Assembly: GCF_002564045.1 (NCBI RefSeq)
Contig: NZ_PDJK01000002.1
Coordinates: forward strand, 2,170,001 to 2,234,000
Length of the DNA: 64,000 bases
Direction: 5' to 3'
Source of the DNA: Amycolatopsis sulphurea
Lineage (GTDB): Bacteria > Actinomycetota > Actinomycetes > Mycobacteriales > Pseudonocardiaceae
Part shown: one piece after another, positions 33,973 through 41,880 of the stretch
Layout: each line of letters starts with the position of its first letter
How positions within the stretch are numbered: position 1 is the stretch's first letter
Notes under the pieces: generated by a model
Told to the model about the DNA's origin: nothing
The model's input: the letters and a program-made list of their open reading frames with translations, nothing else
Database searches by the model: none
Program-made: the position numbers and the translations under genes

Positions 33973-34308
33973 ATGCCCGAGCCGATCCTGACCGCCGTCG
34001 CGACCGCACTGGCCACGAAGGCGGCGACCGGACTCTACGAACTGGTCAAACGCAGGTTCTCGAAGGACGAGAAGGCGGTCGCCACCCTGGCGGCGGCGAA
34101 CCCCGGCAATCCGGCCAGCATCCAGGCCCTCGCCGAGCGCCTGGACACCGAAGGCAGGCAGGACCCGGCCTTCGCCACGGAACTGCGCAGCACGTTCGAG
34201 GTCCACCAGTCGGCAGGCGGCACCGCGGTGCACAACCACGTCGGCCAGGTGGCCGAGGGCGCCAAGGTTGTCCAGATGGGTGACGTACACGGCAACGTCA
34301 ATCTCTGA
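33973..34308 (+). CDS. Small protein with C-terminal RHIM-like amyloid motif (Bell-like effector candidate)
   Basis: A 111-residue protein. Residues 1-28 form an amphipathic to hydrophobic helix (PILTAVATALATKAATGLYE) followed by further helices to about residue 78. This is the size and layout of bacterial HeLo-like (Bell) membrane-targeting effector domains. The tail, 83-111, ends in KVVQMGDVHGNVNL, which resembles the RHIM-like bacterial amyloid signalling motif. The N-terminus of the STAND protein at 35943-37922 carries a matching TVFQGRDVYGGVHFH (shared Q-x2-DV-x-G-x-V). Such pairs signal by amyloid templating from sensor to killer protein. Effector identity is inference; the motif match is seen. 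Confidence 0.68.
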   Translation: MPEPILTAVATALATKAATGLYELVKRRFSKDEKAVATLAAANPGNPASIQALAERLDTEGRQDPAFATELRSTFEVHQSAGGTAVHNHVGQVAEGAKVVQMGDVHGNVNL

Positions 34309-34310
34309 CC

Positions 34311-34347
34311 GGCACGGAGAGCGCTCGGTAAGATCGCTCTCCGTGCC
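34311..34347. terminator. Perfect 13-bp hairpin between amyloid-motif gene and next gene
   Basis: GGCACGGAGAGCG (34311-34323) pairs perfectly with CGCTCTCCGTGCC (34335-34347) across an 11-nt loop, 2 bp after the stop. It likely terminates the upstream transcript. Because the next gene's GTG (34343) lies inside the 3' arm, it could also block that gene's translation. Confidence 0.75.
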
Positions 34348-35980
34348 ATCGTTGCCCGTGCCACCCCGCTGGCGGACCGTGCGAACCGAACGCGCCGTCC
34401 TGGGCGTGGTGCACAACGTCACCGCCGCCACCCGGCTGCTCGACGTGCTCTCCCTGTTCGCCGGGGACCACCGGCTCCAGTTCGTCTTCACCTGCCCCGG
34501 CTCCAGCGCATTCACCGGCGGCACGGCCGAATATCTTGCCGCCCACGGTATCCGGCTACTGCCCTGGAAAGAGGCCGTGCACGGCGGATTCGATTGGACG
34601 GTGTCCGCCAGTTATGGCGGTGACCTGCACAAACTACGTGGCCCCTTGACCGTGCTGCCGCACGGAATGGGGTACAATAAATTCTTGGAAAGCGGGAAAG
34701 CGGGAAAGCGGGAAAGCGGGAAAGCGGGAAAGCGGGAAAGCGGGGTCTTCGGGCTTTCTCCGCACTGGCTGATGCACGGCGGTTCGGTGGTGCCGGCACA
34801 TCTCGTGCTCTCCCATGAGGAGCAGCTCGACCGGCTCCGGCTCAGCTGCCCGTCCGCGGCCGACCGGGCGATCGTGGCGGGCGATCCCTGTCTCGACCGG
34901 TTGCGGGCCAGCCTGCCTCTGCGGGAAACGTACCGGCAGATGTTCGGCGTGCGCGGCGGGCGGAAGCTGCTGTTCCTCACCTCGACCTGGGGTGCCGATT
35001 CGCTGTACGGCACCGATCCGGACCTGCCCGCCCGGCTGGCCGCGCACCTGCCGCTCGACGAATTCGCCATCGTGGTCGCGCTGCACCCCAATATCGAGCA
35101 GGGCCACCAGTCGTGGCAGCTGAATCAGTGGCTGTCGCAGTGCCGCCGGTCCGGGGTCACCGTGCTGCCACGGGAAGACCTGTGGCAACAAGCCGCCGTG
35201 GCCGCGGACGTGACTGTCGGGGACCACGGCTCGGTGACCTTCTACTCCGCGTGCCTGGGTACTCCGGTCCTGCTCGCCAACGCTCCACATGAGACAGTCG
35301 ACCCGGCGTCCCCGATCGCCGCCCTGCTACGGACCGCGCCCCAGCTCACGACCACCGGCTTCGCCGCACAGATCGCCGAGGCGATGGCCTTCCCGGCCGC
35401 GCTCGGCAAAGTCGTCGCCCTCGCCACCAGCGCGCCGGGGGAATTCGCCGCCCGCATGCTCGACCTCGGTTACCGCACGCTGCGCTTGACTCCGCCGAAA
35501 CGGACACCGAGCTTCACCGCGTTCCCTCTCGTCCAAGTCCCGCGCCAGGAACCAGCGGCCCACTGGGTACGCGTCATCGACGACGAGGTGGTCCGATACG
35601 CGGCCGTCGACGACGTTTTTCCGGCGGACGCGCATCTCGTGGTCACCACCGAGGCACCGGATCCCCGTCTCCTGGAACAGGCGAGCGTCATCCTCGGCGG
35701 CCCCGCCACCGATCCGGCGCGGTGGATCGCGGCCACCTTGTGCGCCCTCCCCGGCTGCGAGTGGGCCGCCTGCCCCGCGGAAACCGGCTGGTGGGCCGGA
35801 AATCACGACGGGCTGCTCGTCGAGTTCACCACCCCGGAACTGCCGCAGGTGGTTCCGTCACTGCTGCACGCTCTCGGTTCGATCCCCGACGAACTCTCGT
35901 TCACCGCCGCCGGCGTTCGCCATCAGGTGCGGCTGAACGTGCTCATCGATGATCGTCCAGGTGCGCCAGCCACTCCATGA
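34343..35980 (+). CDS. Large conserved hypothetical protein, glycosyl/glycerophosphotransferase-like fold, with internal microsatellite
   Basis: A 545-residue protein. The first about 400 residues alternate strands and helices like GT-B-type transferases (VLGVVHNVTAATRLLDVL, VLPHGMGYNK, VLSHEEQLDRL, VAGDPCLDRL, FLTSTWGADSLYG, VGDHGSVTFYSACLGTPVLL). The H-G and DHGS elements recall CDP-glycerol glycerophosphotransferases. The C-terminal 140 residues are a separate alpha/beta region. An 8-bp repeat expansion at 34687-34741 encodes two ESGKAGKR blocks after GYNKFL. The start is uncertain: GTG 34343, or in-frame GTG 34358 or 34379. It overlaps the convergent STAND gene by 38 bp. Its position between two amyloid-motif genes suggests a shared module. 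Confidence 0.7.
   Translation: MPSLPVPPRWRTVRTERAVLGVVHNVTAATRLLDVLSLFAGDHRLQFVFTCPGSSAFTGGTAEYLAAHGIRLLPWKEAVHGGFDWTVSASYGGDLHKLRGPLTVLPHGMGYNKFLESGKAGKRESGKAGKRESGVFGLSPHWLMHGGSVVPAHLVLSHEEQLDRLRLSCPSAADRAIVAGDPCLDRLRASLPLRETYRQMFGVRGGRKLLFLTSTWGADSLYGTDPDLPARLAAHLPLDEFAIVVALHPNIEQGHQSWQLNQWLSQCRRSGVTVLPREDLWQQAAVAADVTVGDHGSVTFYSACLGTPVLLANAPHETVDPASPIAALLRTAPQLTTTGFAAQIAEAMAFPAALGKVVALATSAPGEFAARMLDLGYRTLRLTPPKRTPSFTAFPLVQVPRQEPAAHWVRVIDDEVVRYAAVDDVFPADAHLVVTTEAPDPRLLEQASVILGGPATDPARWIAATLCALPGCEWAACPAETGWWAGNHDGLLVEFTTPELPQVVPSLLHALGSIPDELSFTAAGVRHQVRLNVLIDDRPGAPATP
34687..34741 (+). repeat. 8-bp microsatellite (GGGAAAGC), seven units, inside a coding region
   Basis: Seven tandem GGAAAGC/GGGAAAGC units with no mismatch. 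Eight is not a multiple of three, so gain or loss of one unit shifts the frame of the 545-residue protein. With seven units the frame is open. Confidence 0.95.
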
Positions 35981-37922
35981 ACTCGGCCGCTTCGGCGGTG
36001 TATCCCCGCAGCTGGGCGATGTTCAACCCGTCCTCCGCGTAGGCCCGAGCCTGCTCGGCCTCGCCCCGCGTGCGAGCGATTTCCGCGAGCCCGCGATGGG
36101 CGGAGATCCGTTCGAGATGCGCCTGCTCTTCCTCCGCGACGCGGACGAACAGGTCCACCGCCGCGTCCAGGTCGCCGGCTGCCATCGCGGTCCGCCCGCG
36201 CCAGAGCAGGATCTTGACCCGATTCGACGACTCCGACCCCAACACCCGCTCGGCGCTGTCGAGCAACCCCACCGCTTCCGCCGGCGCGACGACCTTCGCG
36301 AGGTGCATTTCCGCCACCGCGATCCGGCGCTCGATCCCCAGCCGTTCGGCGACTTTGAGGTTGTGCCGCAACGTTTCTTCCGCTTCCGGCGCACCCACGT
36401 CGACGTATGCCAGCCCGAGCCCTTCGACTGCACTGGCTTCCGCGGTCACCGAACCCGCTTCACGCGCCAGCTCGGCCGCACGGCCGAACTCGGCGTACGC
36501 CGTGTCCCAGTCCCGCGCCTGACGGGCCGCGAATCCGCGCTGGGTACGAAGAACCGACTCGGCGACCTTCGATCCCCACACCTGCGCGGCACGGATACCC
36601 AGCTCGTTCACCGCGATCATTTCGCTGGTCCGCCCACCGGCCTGATGCACCGGCCACAACGCCAGCGCAAGCCGGCAAACGTCCTCAGGTTCGGCGTTTT
36701 CCGTGGCCGCCACCAGGTTGCCGCGCTCCACGCGCAGCCAGTCACGAGCGGCTTCCGCGCTGCGCCCGTCCACTGCGAGCCCTGGCCAGAGCGCCTTGTT
36801 CCACCCGCGCGCGCCGACCCGCTCAGCGACCGCCAGCCCGGTCGCCGCGTAGTACGCGACCAGTGTTTCCCGGAGTCCGCCTGCTTTTTTGGCCGCGTGC
36901 AACCGGGTCAGCCCGGTCATCCGGTACCGGCCGCCACCGGTGGGCTCGATCAGGTTGGCCCGGCGCAGCTGCCGGAGGACGTCCTGAACGTCGTCGAGGT
37001 CCAGGCTCAGGGTCGCCATCAGGGTTTCCGGCGCGAGGTCACCGTCGCCGGGATGCGCGCCGAATGCCCGGTAGCAGGCTTGCGAGTCCTCGTCCAGCCG
37101 GTCGTAGGCGACGTCGAATACCGCGCTGGCGAGCCCGCCTTTGCGCTTGATCCGGCCGATCAGGTACTCGATCGACCATTCGGTGGCTTCCGCGAGCATG
37201 GCGCCGGCGACCGTCAGCTCCGCCGCCGAACCCGCGCAGATTTCCAGCAGCGCGGCCAGCTGCCCAGGCTCCGCCGTGAGCCGCTCCGCGCCCGCCAGCT
37301 CGGTGAGCACCCCAAGCGCCGCTTCGTCGGTCAGCGGATCAAGCCGCACGTCACGCGCGGAATGCCGACGCCGCAACTCGGCCAGCCCACCCGCCTCGAC
37401 GACCAGCACCATCGCCCCGGCCCCCGTCGGCAACACCGCCCGGACCTGCGCGGCGCTCGTGGCGTCGTCGAGCAGCAGGGCGATTTTCTTGTCCCCGCTC
37501 CAGCTCCGCCACATCGCCGACCGCGCCTCGAGACTGGCCGGCAGCTGCTCCGCGCTGTGCCCGCTCAGCTCCAAAAGCTCGGCGAGCACGTCGGTGACCG
37601 CCCGCCGCCCCATCCGCACCGAAAAGCACCCGTCGGGGAACCGCTCCCGGTTGCGATACGCCCAGCACTGCCCGAGCGTGCTGCGCCCACTGCCCGGCGC
37701 CCCGAGCACGATCGCCACCGCGACCCCGTCCGCGCATTCGTCGTGAATCTGCCCCAGCTTACCCAGCTGGACCTCGTTGTTCCGATAATGCCGTGGCGGC
37801 TCCGGCACCCGAGCCGGCGGCACCACCGGCCCGGCCGGCGGGTGGAAGTGCACACCACCGTAGACATCCCGCCCTTGGAAGACGGTATGCGCTGTGCCGT
37901 CGAAGAAGTTACCGTCGCTCAT
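35943..37922 (-). CDS. STAND (NB-ARC-like) NTPase with N-terminal RHIM-like motif and TPR sensor
   Basis: A 659-residue NLR-like protein. The N-terminal 27 residues hold an amyloid-type motif (HTVFQGRDVYGGVHFH). An NB-ARC-like NTPase follows: the P-loop is GAPGSGRST (74-82), with Arg in place of the usual Lys, and Walker B is IALLLDD. A winged-helix region (about 260-340) and tetratricopeptide-like repeats to the end complete it. In bacteria such proteins sense infection or stress and template a partner effector through the amyloid motif. SD GGGGGAGC precedes ATG 37922. It converges on, and overlaps, the 545-residue gene. The best partner is the 111-residue protein at 33973. Confidence 0.88.
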   Translation of the reverse strand: MSDGNFFDGTAHTVFQGRDVYGGVHFHPPAGPVVPPARVPEPPRHYRNNEVQLGKLGQIHDECADGVAVAIVLGAPGSGRSTLGQCWAYRNRERFPDGCFSVRMGRRAVTDVLAELLELSGHSAEQLPASLEARSAMWRSWSGDKKIALLLDDATSAAQVRAVLPTGAGAMVLVVEAGGLAELRRRHSARDVRLDPLTDEAALGVLTELAGAERLTAEPGQLAALLEICAGSAAELTVAGAMLAEATEWSIEYLIGRIKRKGGLASAVFDVAYDRLDEDSQACYRAFGAHPGDGDLAPETLMATLSLDLDDVQDVLRQLRRANLIEPTGGGRYRMTGLTRLHAAKKAGGLRETLVAYYAATGLAVAERVGARGWNKALWPGLAVDGRSAEAARDWLRVERGNLVAATENAEPEDVCRLALALWPVHQAGGRTSEMIAVNELGIRAAQVWGSKVAESVLRTQRGFAARQARDWDTAYAEFGRAAELAREAGSVTAEASAVEGLGLAYVDVGAPEAEETLRHNLKVAERLGIERRIAVAEMHLAKVVAPAEAVGLLDSAERVLGSESSNRVKILLWRGRTAMAAGDLDAAVDLFVRVAEEEQAHLERISAHRGLAEIARTRGEAEQARAYAEDGLNIAQLRGYTAEAAEFMEWLAHLDDHR

Positions 37923-38339
37923 GCTCCCCCGCCCTGGACGTCCGTCCGCTCAGCGTACCGGAAAGATCACGATCCGTGCCGGGGTTGCTTTCGTCTTTCT
38001 CCGGCAAGCTGCCCGCCACCTTCCCGCCCGCAGACCCGGACTTTGTTCAGCACCATGCGGTGACCAGCACCCGATGACACCAAGTGAAGGATTTACGCCT
38101 GTTCTCAGTCAGTAGATTATTGGTCCGTCTGACAAGTCGCCTCGACTTTTCAAAATTACGCTGATACCCAAGAATTTTGCAGACCACTACCTTGAAGCAA
38201 CAGTGCAACGAGTTGCCCACGCAGGTATCGAGCATTGGCTCGCGTGGATACTGGCAGCCATCTGCACGAGCGGTCGGTTGGGGATTTGATCTTGTCCAGG
38301 TGGTTCCGGCCGAAGCTCCGGCCTGACCCCGCCGAGCTC
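37923..38339. other. About 400-bp region without a supported gene
   Basis: The upstream flank of the STAND gene. The part from 38090 to 38190 is clearly less GC-rich (AGTAGATTATTGG, TTCAAAATTACGC) and may hold the leftward promoter or mark transferred DNA. Frames through it have poor third-position GC. Confidence 0.35.
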
Positions 38340-38520
38340 AATGCCGCCGTACTCCCGGCCAGAGTCGGTCTTCCAGACAACCGCAATGCTGCTGGCCCGG
38401 ATCTGGACAGTCGGATAGTTCCAGCTTCCGCTGTTGGTGAGGTTGATCGCCATGTTGCCCCGCGTGTCCGTCACCGAGACGCTGCGGTTCTTGCTGATAG
38501 TGACGGCTGGCCTGGCCGCT
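38340..38520 (-). pseudogene. Gene fragment, minus strand (unknown protein)
   Basis: The minus-strand frame reads VTISKNRSVSVTDTRGNMAI, then NLTNSGSWNYPTVQIRASS and a WKTDSGREYGGIELGG end, with strong third-position GC. Below 38340 and above 38520 the same frame loses coding character. It looks like a piece of a beta-strand-rich protein cut at both ends. Confidence 0.35.
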
Positions 38521-38756
38521 GCGACCGGGGCGATGTTCACCTGAACGACGACCTGGTCGGGACGGCGATCGACATCCGCCTCGGCAGGCTCGAACAAGAC
38601 AAACGGACCGTGGTAGTAGACCGCCTGTGGGCTCTGGCCGCCGAGCTGAATCCCACCGTGTCCGCACTGCTGGCCGCAGCGGAAGCCGTCGTCGTGCAGG
38701 TCGAAAACACTCGGTCGGACGTCAGTGCCGGCACCCGGGACTCCGGCGCTCGGTGA
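38521..38756 (+). pseudogene. Gene fragment, plus strand (unknown protein)
   Basis: The plus frame from about 38521 reads DVHLNDDLVGTAIDIRLGRL, KRTVVVDRLWALAAELNP and so on to TGA at 38756 with strong third-position GC. No start codon or ribosome-binding site is found before the coding character fades. It probably is the 3' end of a lost gene, abutting the fragment on the other strand. Confidence 0.35.
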
Positions 38757-38860
38757 TCTACAGCGTTCGCGGGACACACGGTTGCGAGTTGGCTACCATC
38801 GGTTCGGCTTAAGGCTGGGGCAGATTCCGGCACAGGCCCTGGTCACCGCCTGCTCAACCG

Positions 38861-39490
38861 TCAGGTGGAGGCGTCGGCCCACTCGAAGGTGCCGAAGATC
38901 CCCCGAGCCAAGTCGACCACGTGCGCCCAGTCCTCGGTGTTGTTGCTGGTCACAGCGAGACCGAGAATCACCTTCGTACCGGGAATCCACGCTGTGATCG
39001 CGTGCTCGGCGATCTCCACGGTGTCCTCACCGACCGAGATGCTGCCGGGTGTGACGGACTGCGCAACCACCGCCGGACCGACCGGAAGTTCCACAATCTC
39101 CACCGGCCCGCTCGCGGTGCTGCGATGCACCTCGTCCAAGCCGGCGATCGCCACATTGGTCGACGTGTGGTCGGACTCCAGGCAGAAGCAGTTGACCAAC
39201 GCCGTGATCGGCCGGTTCAGATCCTCGGGTGAGCGGAAGAACCCGGCAGCGGTGTAGCTGGAACCACCAGCCTCGGCCGCCGCGGCTGTCGTGGCGAGCA
39301 TGACGGTGGCTTCAGCCATGCCCTGGTCCATGGGAGTGTCAGGGTCCAGTCCGAACTGCTCGGCAAGCTCGCGGGCCAGCAGGTTGAGTTGTTCCATCTC
39401 GGTGTCGCCGCGCGGTAGGTCGATGAAACCGCCGGGCAGTACCAGATTGAACTGGTGCTGACGCAGCGTTGAGGGGGCCTGAGCGGTCAT
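38861..39490 (-). CDS. Conserved hypothetical protein, third gene of an operon
   Basis: A 209-residue protein, ATG at 39490, 1 nt after the preceding stop on the same strand. It is a mixed alpha/beta single domain: an N-terminal FNLVLPGGFIDLPRGDTEM, a central helix rich in Ala, and C-terminal strands with GLAVTSNNTEDWAHVVDLAR and GIFGTFEWAD. There is no signal peptide. Proteins of this look occur in Pseudonocardiaceae beside type VII secretion genes, but I cannot assign a family. It is downstream of a membrane protein and a 93-residue protein. Confidence 0.65.
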   Translation of the reverse strand: MTAQAPSTLRQHQFNLVLPGGFIDLPRGDTEMEQLNLLARELAEQFGLDPDTPMDQGMAEATVMLATTAAAAEAGGSSYTAAGFFRSPEDLNRPITALVNCFCLESDHTSTNVAIAGLDEVHRSTASGPVEIVELPVGPAVVAQSVTPGSISVGEDTVEIAEHAITAWIPGTKVILGLAVTSNNTEDWAHVVDLARGIFGTFEWADAST

Positions 39491-39491
39491 G

Positions 39492-40094
39492 TCACGCAAA
39501 ATTTCGACTCTGGCGCAACGCGATCGCGCCTTCCGCTGGGTCGAGGTACAAGCTCGCCCGCGCGACCTGGCGCCACGCGAGGTGAATTTCGTTGTGGTGG
39601 TCAGTGTTCACCGATAACGTCACGCTGCCGTCAGTGCAGGCCCAGGTTGGCTGGTTCACTGCCGTGGGTGCGGAACCCTTCACGAATGCGGCGCGGCCCT
39701 GGGCTAGGACGAGCCATCCGCCGCGACGTCCTCGTCTCAGGGCGTCGATCAGGCTGGTTACCGACTCGGCCTTGACCATGCCCAGGACTCTGACAGTGCC
39801 CGGCTTTACGGTCTCCTTGTCTTCCAGCGCGGGAAGGTTGATCCCCACCTCGGACAGGATGGACCCGACCAGCACATAGACCGCAAAAAACGGCAGACAC
39901 AGCGTCCACGCGATCTTGCCCGCAAGACCCAGCGCCCCGAGATCCGATCGTCCGGGATAGTCCAGTCGAAAGCGCTGGGTCCGAAAGAAGATCGCCGACG
40001 CAGGCACTCCCCACGCCTGGTGGAAGTGATTCTCAAGTCGGCTGCGGAACGCTTCTCTGCCTTGCTGGGTGCCTGACTGCTCGTGCGGGGTCAC
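39492..40094 (-). CDS. Hypothetical membrane protein
   Basis: A 200-residue protein with one strong hydrophobic segment (about 65-90, IAWTLCLPFFAVYVLVGSIL). A cytoplasmic-looking N-terminus and a C-terminal strand-rich domain flank it (WLVLAQGRAAFVKG, VTLSVNTDHHNEIHLAWRQV). GTG at 40094 overlaps the upstream stop as GTGA, so translation is coupled. Function unknown. Confidence 0.65.
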   Translation of the reverse strand: MTPHEQSGTQQGREAFRSRLENHFHQAWGVPASAIFFRTQRFRLDYPGRSDLGALGLAGKIAWTLCLPFFAVYVLVGSILSEVGINLPALEDKETVKPGTVRVLGMVKAESVTSLIDALRRGRRGGWLVLAQGRAAFVKGSAPTAVNQPTWACTDGSVTLSVNTDHHNEIHLAWRQVARASLYLDPAEGAIALRQSRNFA

Positions 40095-40372
40095 AGTTTC
40101 CAACCAGTCTTCTTCTCGACATAACCTTTGGCGTGGTCCACGGCGACGTCCTTCGCCTCGCCGATGGCGATCTTCTTGCCGCTTTCCACAGTCGCGCCAG
40201 TGACGATTCCTGCTGTGGAGTACGGATCGATGTTCACCTTGGGCAGTTTGTTCACGAGGTCGACCGACTTCATGTGGGTGTAGCGGGCGGCCTGCTCGAT
40301 CGCTTCCTTGGGAGCTTCTTTGAGCGACTGCGTCGTGATCGGCTCCGCGATGTGCCCGGTCACCTTCACCAC
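40091..40372 (-). CDS. Small hypothetical protein, first intact gene of the operon
   Basis: A 93-residue protein: VKVTGHIAEPITTQSLKEAP, a helical stretch, then SGKKIAIGEAKDVAVDHAKG and a lysine-rich tail. GTG at 40372 has AAGGGA just upstream. The preceding frame (40378-40529) reads like its missing N-terminal part and is separated by one base, so this gene may be the 3' half of a frameshifted larger gene. Confidence 0.5.
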   Translation of the reverse strand: MVKVTGHIAEPITTQSLKEAPKEAIEQAARYTHMKSVDLVNKLPKVNIDPYSTAGIVTGATVESGKKIAIGEAKDVAVDHAKGYVEKKTGWKL

Positions 40373-40377
40373 GTCCC

Positions 40378-40529
40378 TTGTTCAACTGTTGCTGAGCGTG
40401 CCCGAGCGCGTCCTGAGCCTGTTGGAGTTGTACGGGGTCGGCAAAGGTCTGCCCGGCGAGGCGGAGATCGGGGTTGGCCTGCGCCGAGGTCACCTGTGCC
40501 TGGGCAGCTTCGGCCTGGTGTTCAACCAT
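40378..40529 (-). pseudogene. Helical N-terminal fragment, probably split by frameshift from the next gene
   Basis: From ATG 40529 the frame reads MVEHQAEAAQAQVTSAQANP and on to ALGHAQQQLNKG, a Gln/Ala-rich helix. It then turns into Arg-rich noise exactly where the next frame becomes coding. Removing one base near 40373 would join the two into a protein of about 145 residues. Confidence 0.45.
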
Positions 40530-40946
40530 GATCTTGCCGCCGTGACTCGCGAATCGATGCGATGATCATCGGAGCCGGGACCACCCCCTCCCGTATGCCT
40601 GCGCGAAGCCCCAGCGCGCAGCTGCACCTCGTCCACCCGCACCCAAGGAGAATGTGCCCTACCCCACGCCGCCCGCACGCCACGCCGCCCCCCGGGACTT
40701 CTGCACAACGCAAAACTCCCGCTCAGCCGAAGCCGAACGGGAATTCTCGATCACTGACCTGTGGATCTTCCGCGAAGATCCTGCGGTGGGCTGCCGACGG
40801 AATCGGCTGACCTGTGTTGATAGGGCGGTTGGTCGTGCAGGATCCCGCGCTACTTCGTGTCTGTTCCCGGGTGTGTGTCGCTGAATGAGTACGCGGTCGA
40901 GCGTGTGGTCGGCCTGTTGTGTAGCCACGGACCCCGCACAGCGTGG
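40530..40946. other. 417-bp region without a supported gene
   Basis: The spacer is proline/threonine-coding in every frame with no ribosome-binding site. The lower-GC part at 40735-40770 (AATTCTCGATCACTGACC) could hold the promoter of the leftward operon. Nothing else is recognised. Confidence 0.3.
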
Positions 40947-41318
40947 TTACCAGGTGATTTCGTTGCCGATGTCTTCACCGTCGGCCAGTTCGACAAGCGC
41001 TTCGTGGCAGGCTTGGAGGCCAGCCTTGAAGTCTCGGATGTCGCCGTCGGATTCTCGCATGTCGCCGAGGAGTGTCCGCAACTCCTGGACGACTGCGAGG
41101 GAAACCGCCACCTTCTTCGGCGCCGGGACTGCCGTCGAGTCCAGTTCCACGAGAAGGTGATCGACGATGTCGGTGTCCTGCATCGACGGCACTGCCCGCA
41201 CCGGGGTGTCCGCGCTGGCACCGGCCTCGCGCGCACAGTCGACCAGTGCTGCGAGTTCGGAGAACGGGCTGGATTGATCTGCCGTGACCTCGTAGCGGAA
41301 GGCTTGGATAAACGTCAT
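40947..41318 (-). CDS. Small hypothetical protein
   Basis: A 123-residue acidic protein. An N-terminal strand (MTFIQAFRYEVTADQSSPF) is followed by helices, with VAVSLAVVQELRTLLGDMRE near the middle. The C-terminus (EALVELADGEDIGNEITW) is acidic. The antiparallel helical character may suggest a binding partner or antitoxin-like size, but no toxin gene is adjacent. ATG at 41318 is used because coding bias starts there; there is no strong Shine-Dalgarno sequence. Confidence 0.5.
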   Translation of the reverse strand: MTFIQAFRYEVTADQSSPFSELAALVDCAREAGASADTPVRAVPSMQDTDIVDHLLVELDSTAVPAPKKVAVSLAVVQELRTLLGDMRESDGDIRDFKAGLQACHEALVELADGEDIGNEITW

Positions 41319-41880
41319 CGTTCGAGCGTAGTGAATCGGCGTCGGCCGACGGGCCGCCGAGCGGTTAAAGTGGCGGTCGAGAGCGCGTGCCCGCGGGGTG
41401 CGTGCGAGTCGCGAAGCCAGGTGGCCTGGGCAGGACCGGGAGCCTGGCTTCACGCATACCTGCGGCAATTCGGACCGGGGTGCGCGTCCACCTGCAGCCG
41501 ACCTTGTCACACGCGCGGAGGTAGGCGGGAAAGGGTAGGTAGGGCTGGCTGTTTCGTTGGGACAGTGCGTGGGAGCCTTCCTTGCCGCGGCGGCGAACTG
41601 GGCAGACGGGCGGTTGCCTCCGGTGCGGATGGTTGCGCCCTGTCATTCGCCTGTGCTGTTCGCGTGCGGTCGGGTTCCGGTGGCTGCCCGTTCGAGCAAG
41701 GACGTACTGATCGCATCGGGACGGCCGTTCCGATAGACAGATTCGGTCGCACATATTACCTTCCCCTAGAGCCCTATAAGGGGTAAGGAAAGGGTATGAA
41801 CGCACTTATGCATCGCCTTTTCGGGTGATGATGGTGTTTCTTGCGCGGATACGCTTGCACTGATCCGCTACCTTTCCGCC
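41319..41880. other. 562-bp region without a gene; repeated AT-rich motifs
   Basis: GGAAAGGGTA occurs at 41527-41536 and again at 41787-41796. An imperfect inverted repeat (ACCTTCCCCT at 41758, AGGGGTAAGG at 41779) surrounds a CTATAAGGGG core. This part is less GC-rich than the window and lies upstream of the gene at 41881. It may be a promoter/operator cluster or old mobile DNA. Confidence 0.4.

Noticed and set aside
34311..34347. Operator palindrome rather than terminator
   Set aside because: The 13-bp perfect arms with an 11-nt loop 2 bp after a stop codon fit a terminator better, although an effect on the next start codon is possible.
34687..34741. Tandem repeat as iterons of a replication origin
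   Set aside because: The units lie inside an open coding frame with good homology-like sequence on both sides and have no AT-rich neighbour; a coding microsatellite fits better.
40562..40810. Small plus-strand gene
   Set aside because: Pro/Ser/Arg-rich, no ribosome-binding site and poor third-position bias.
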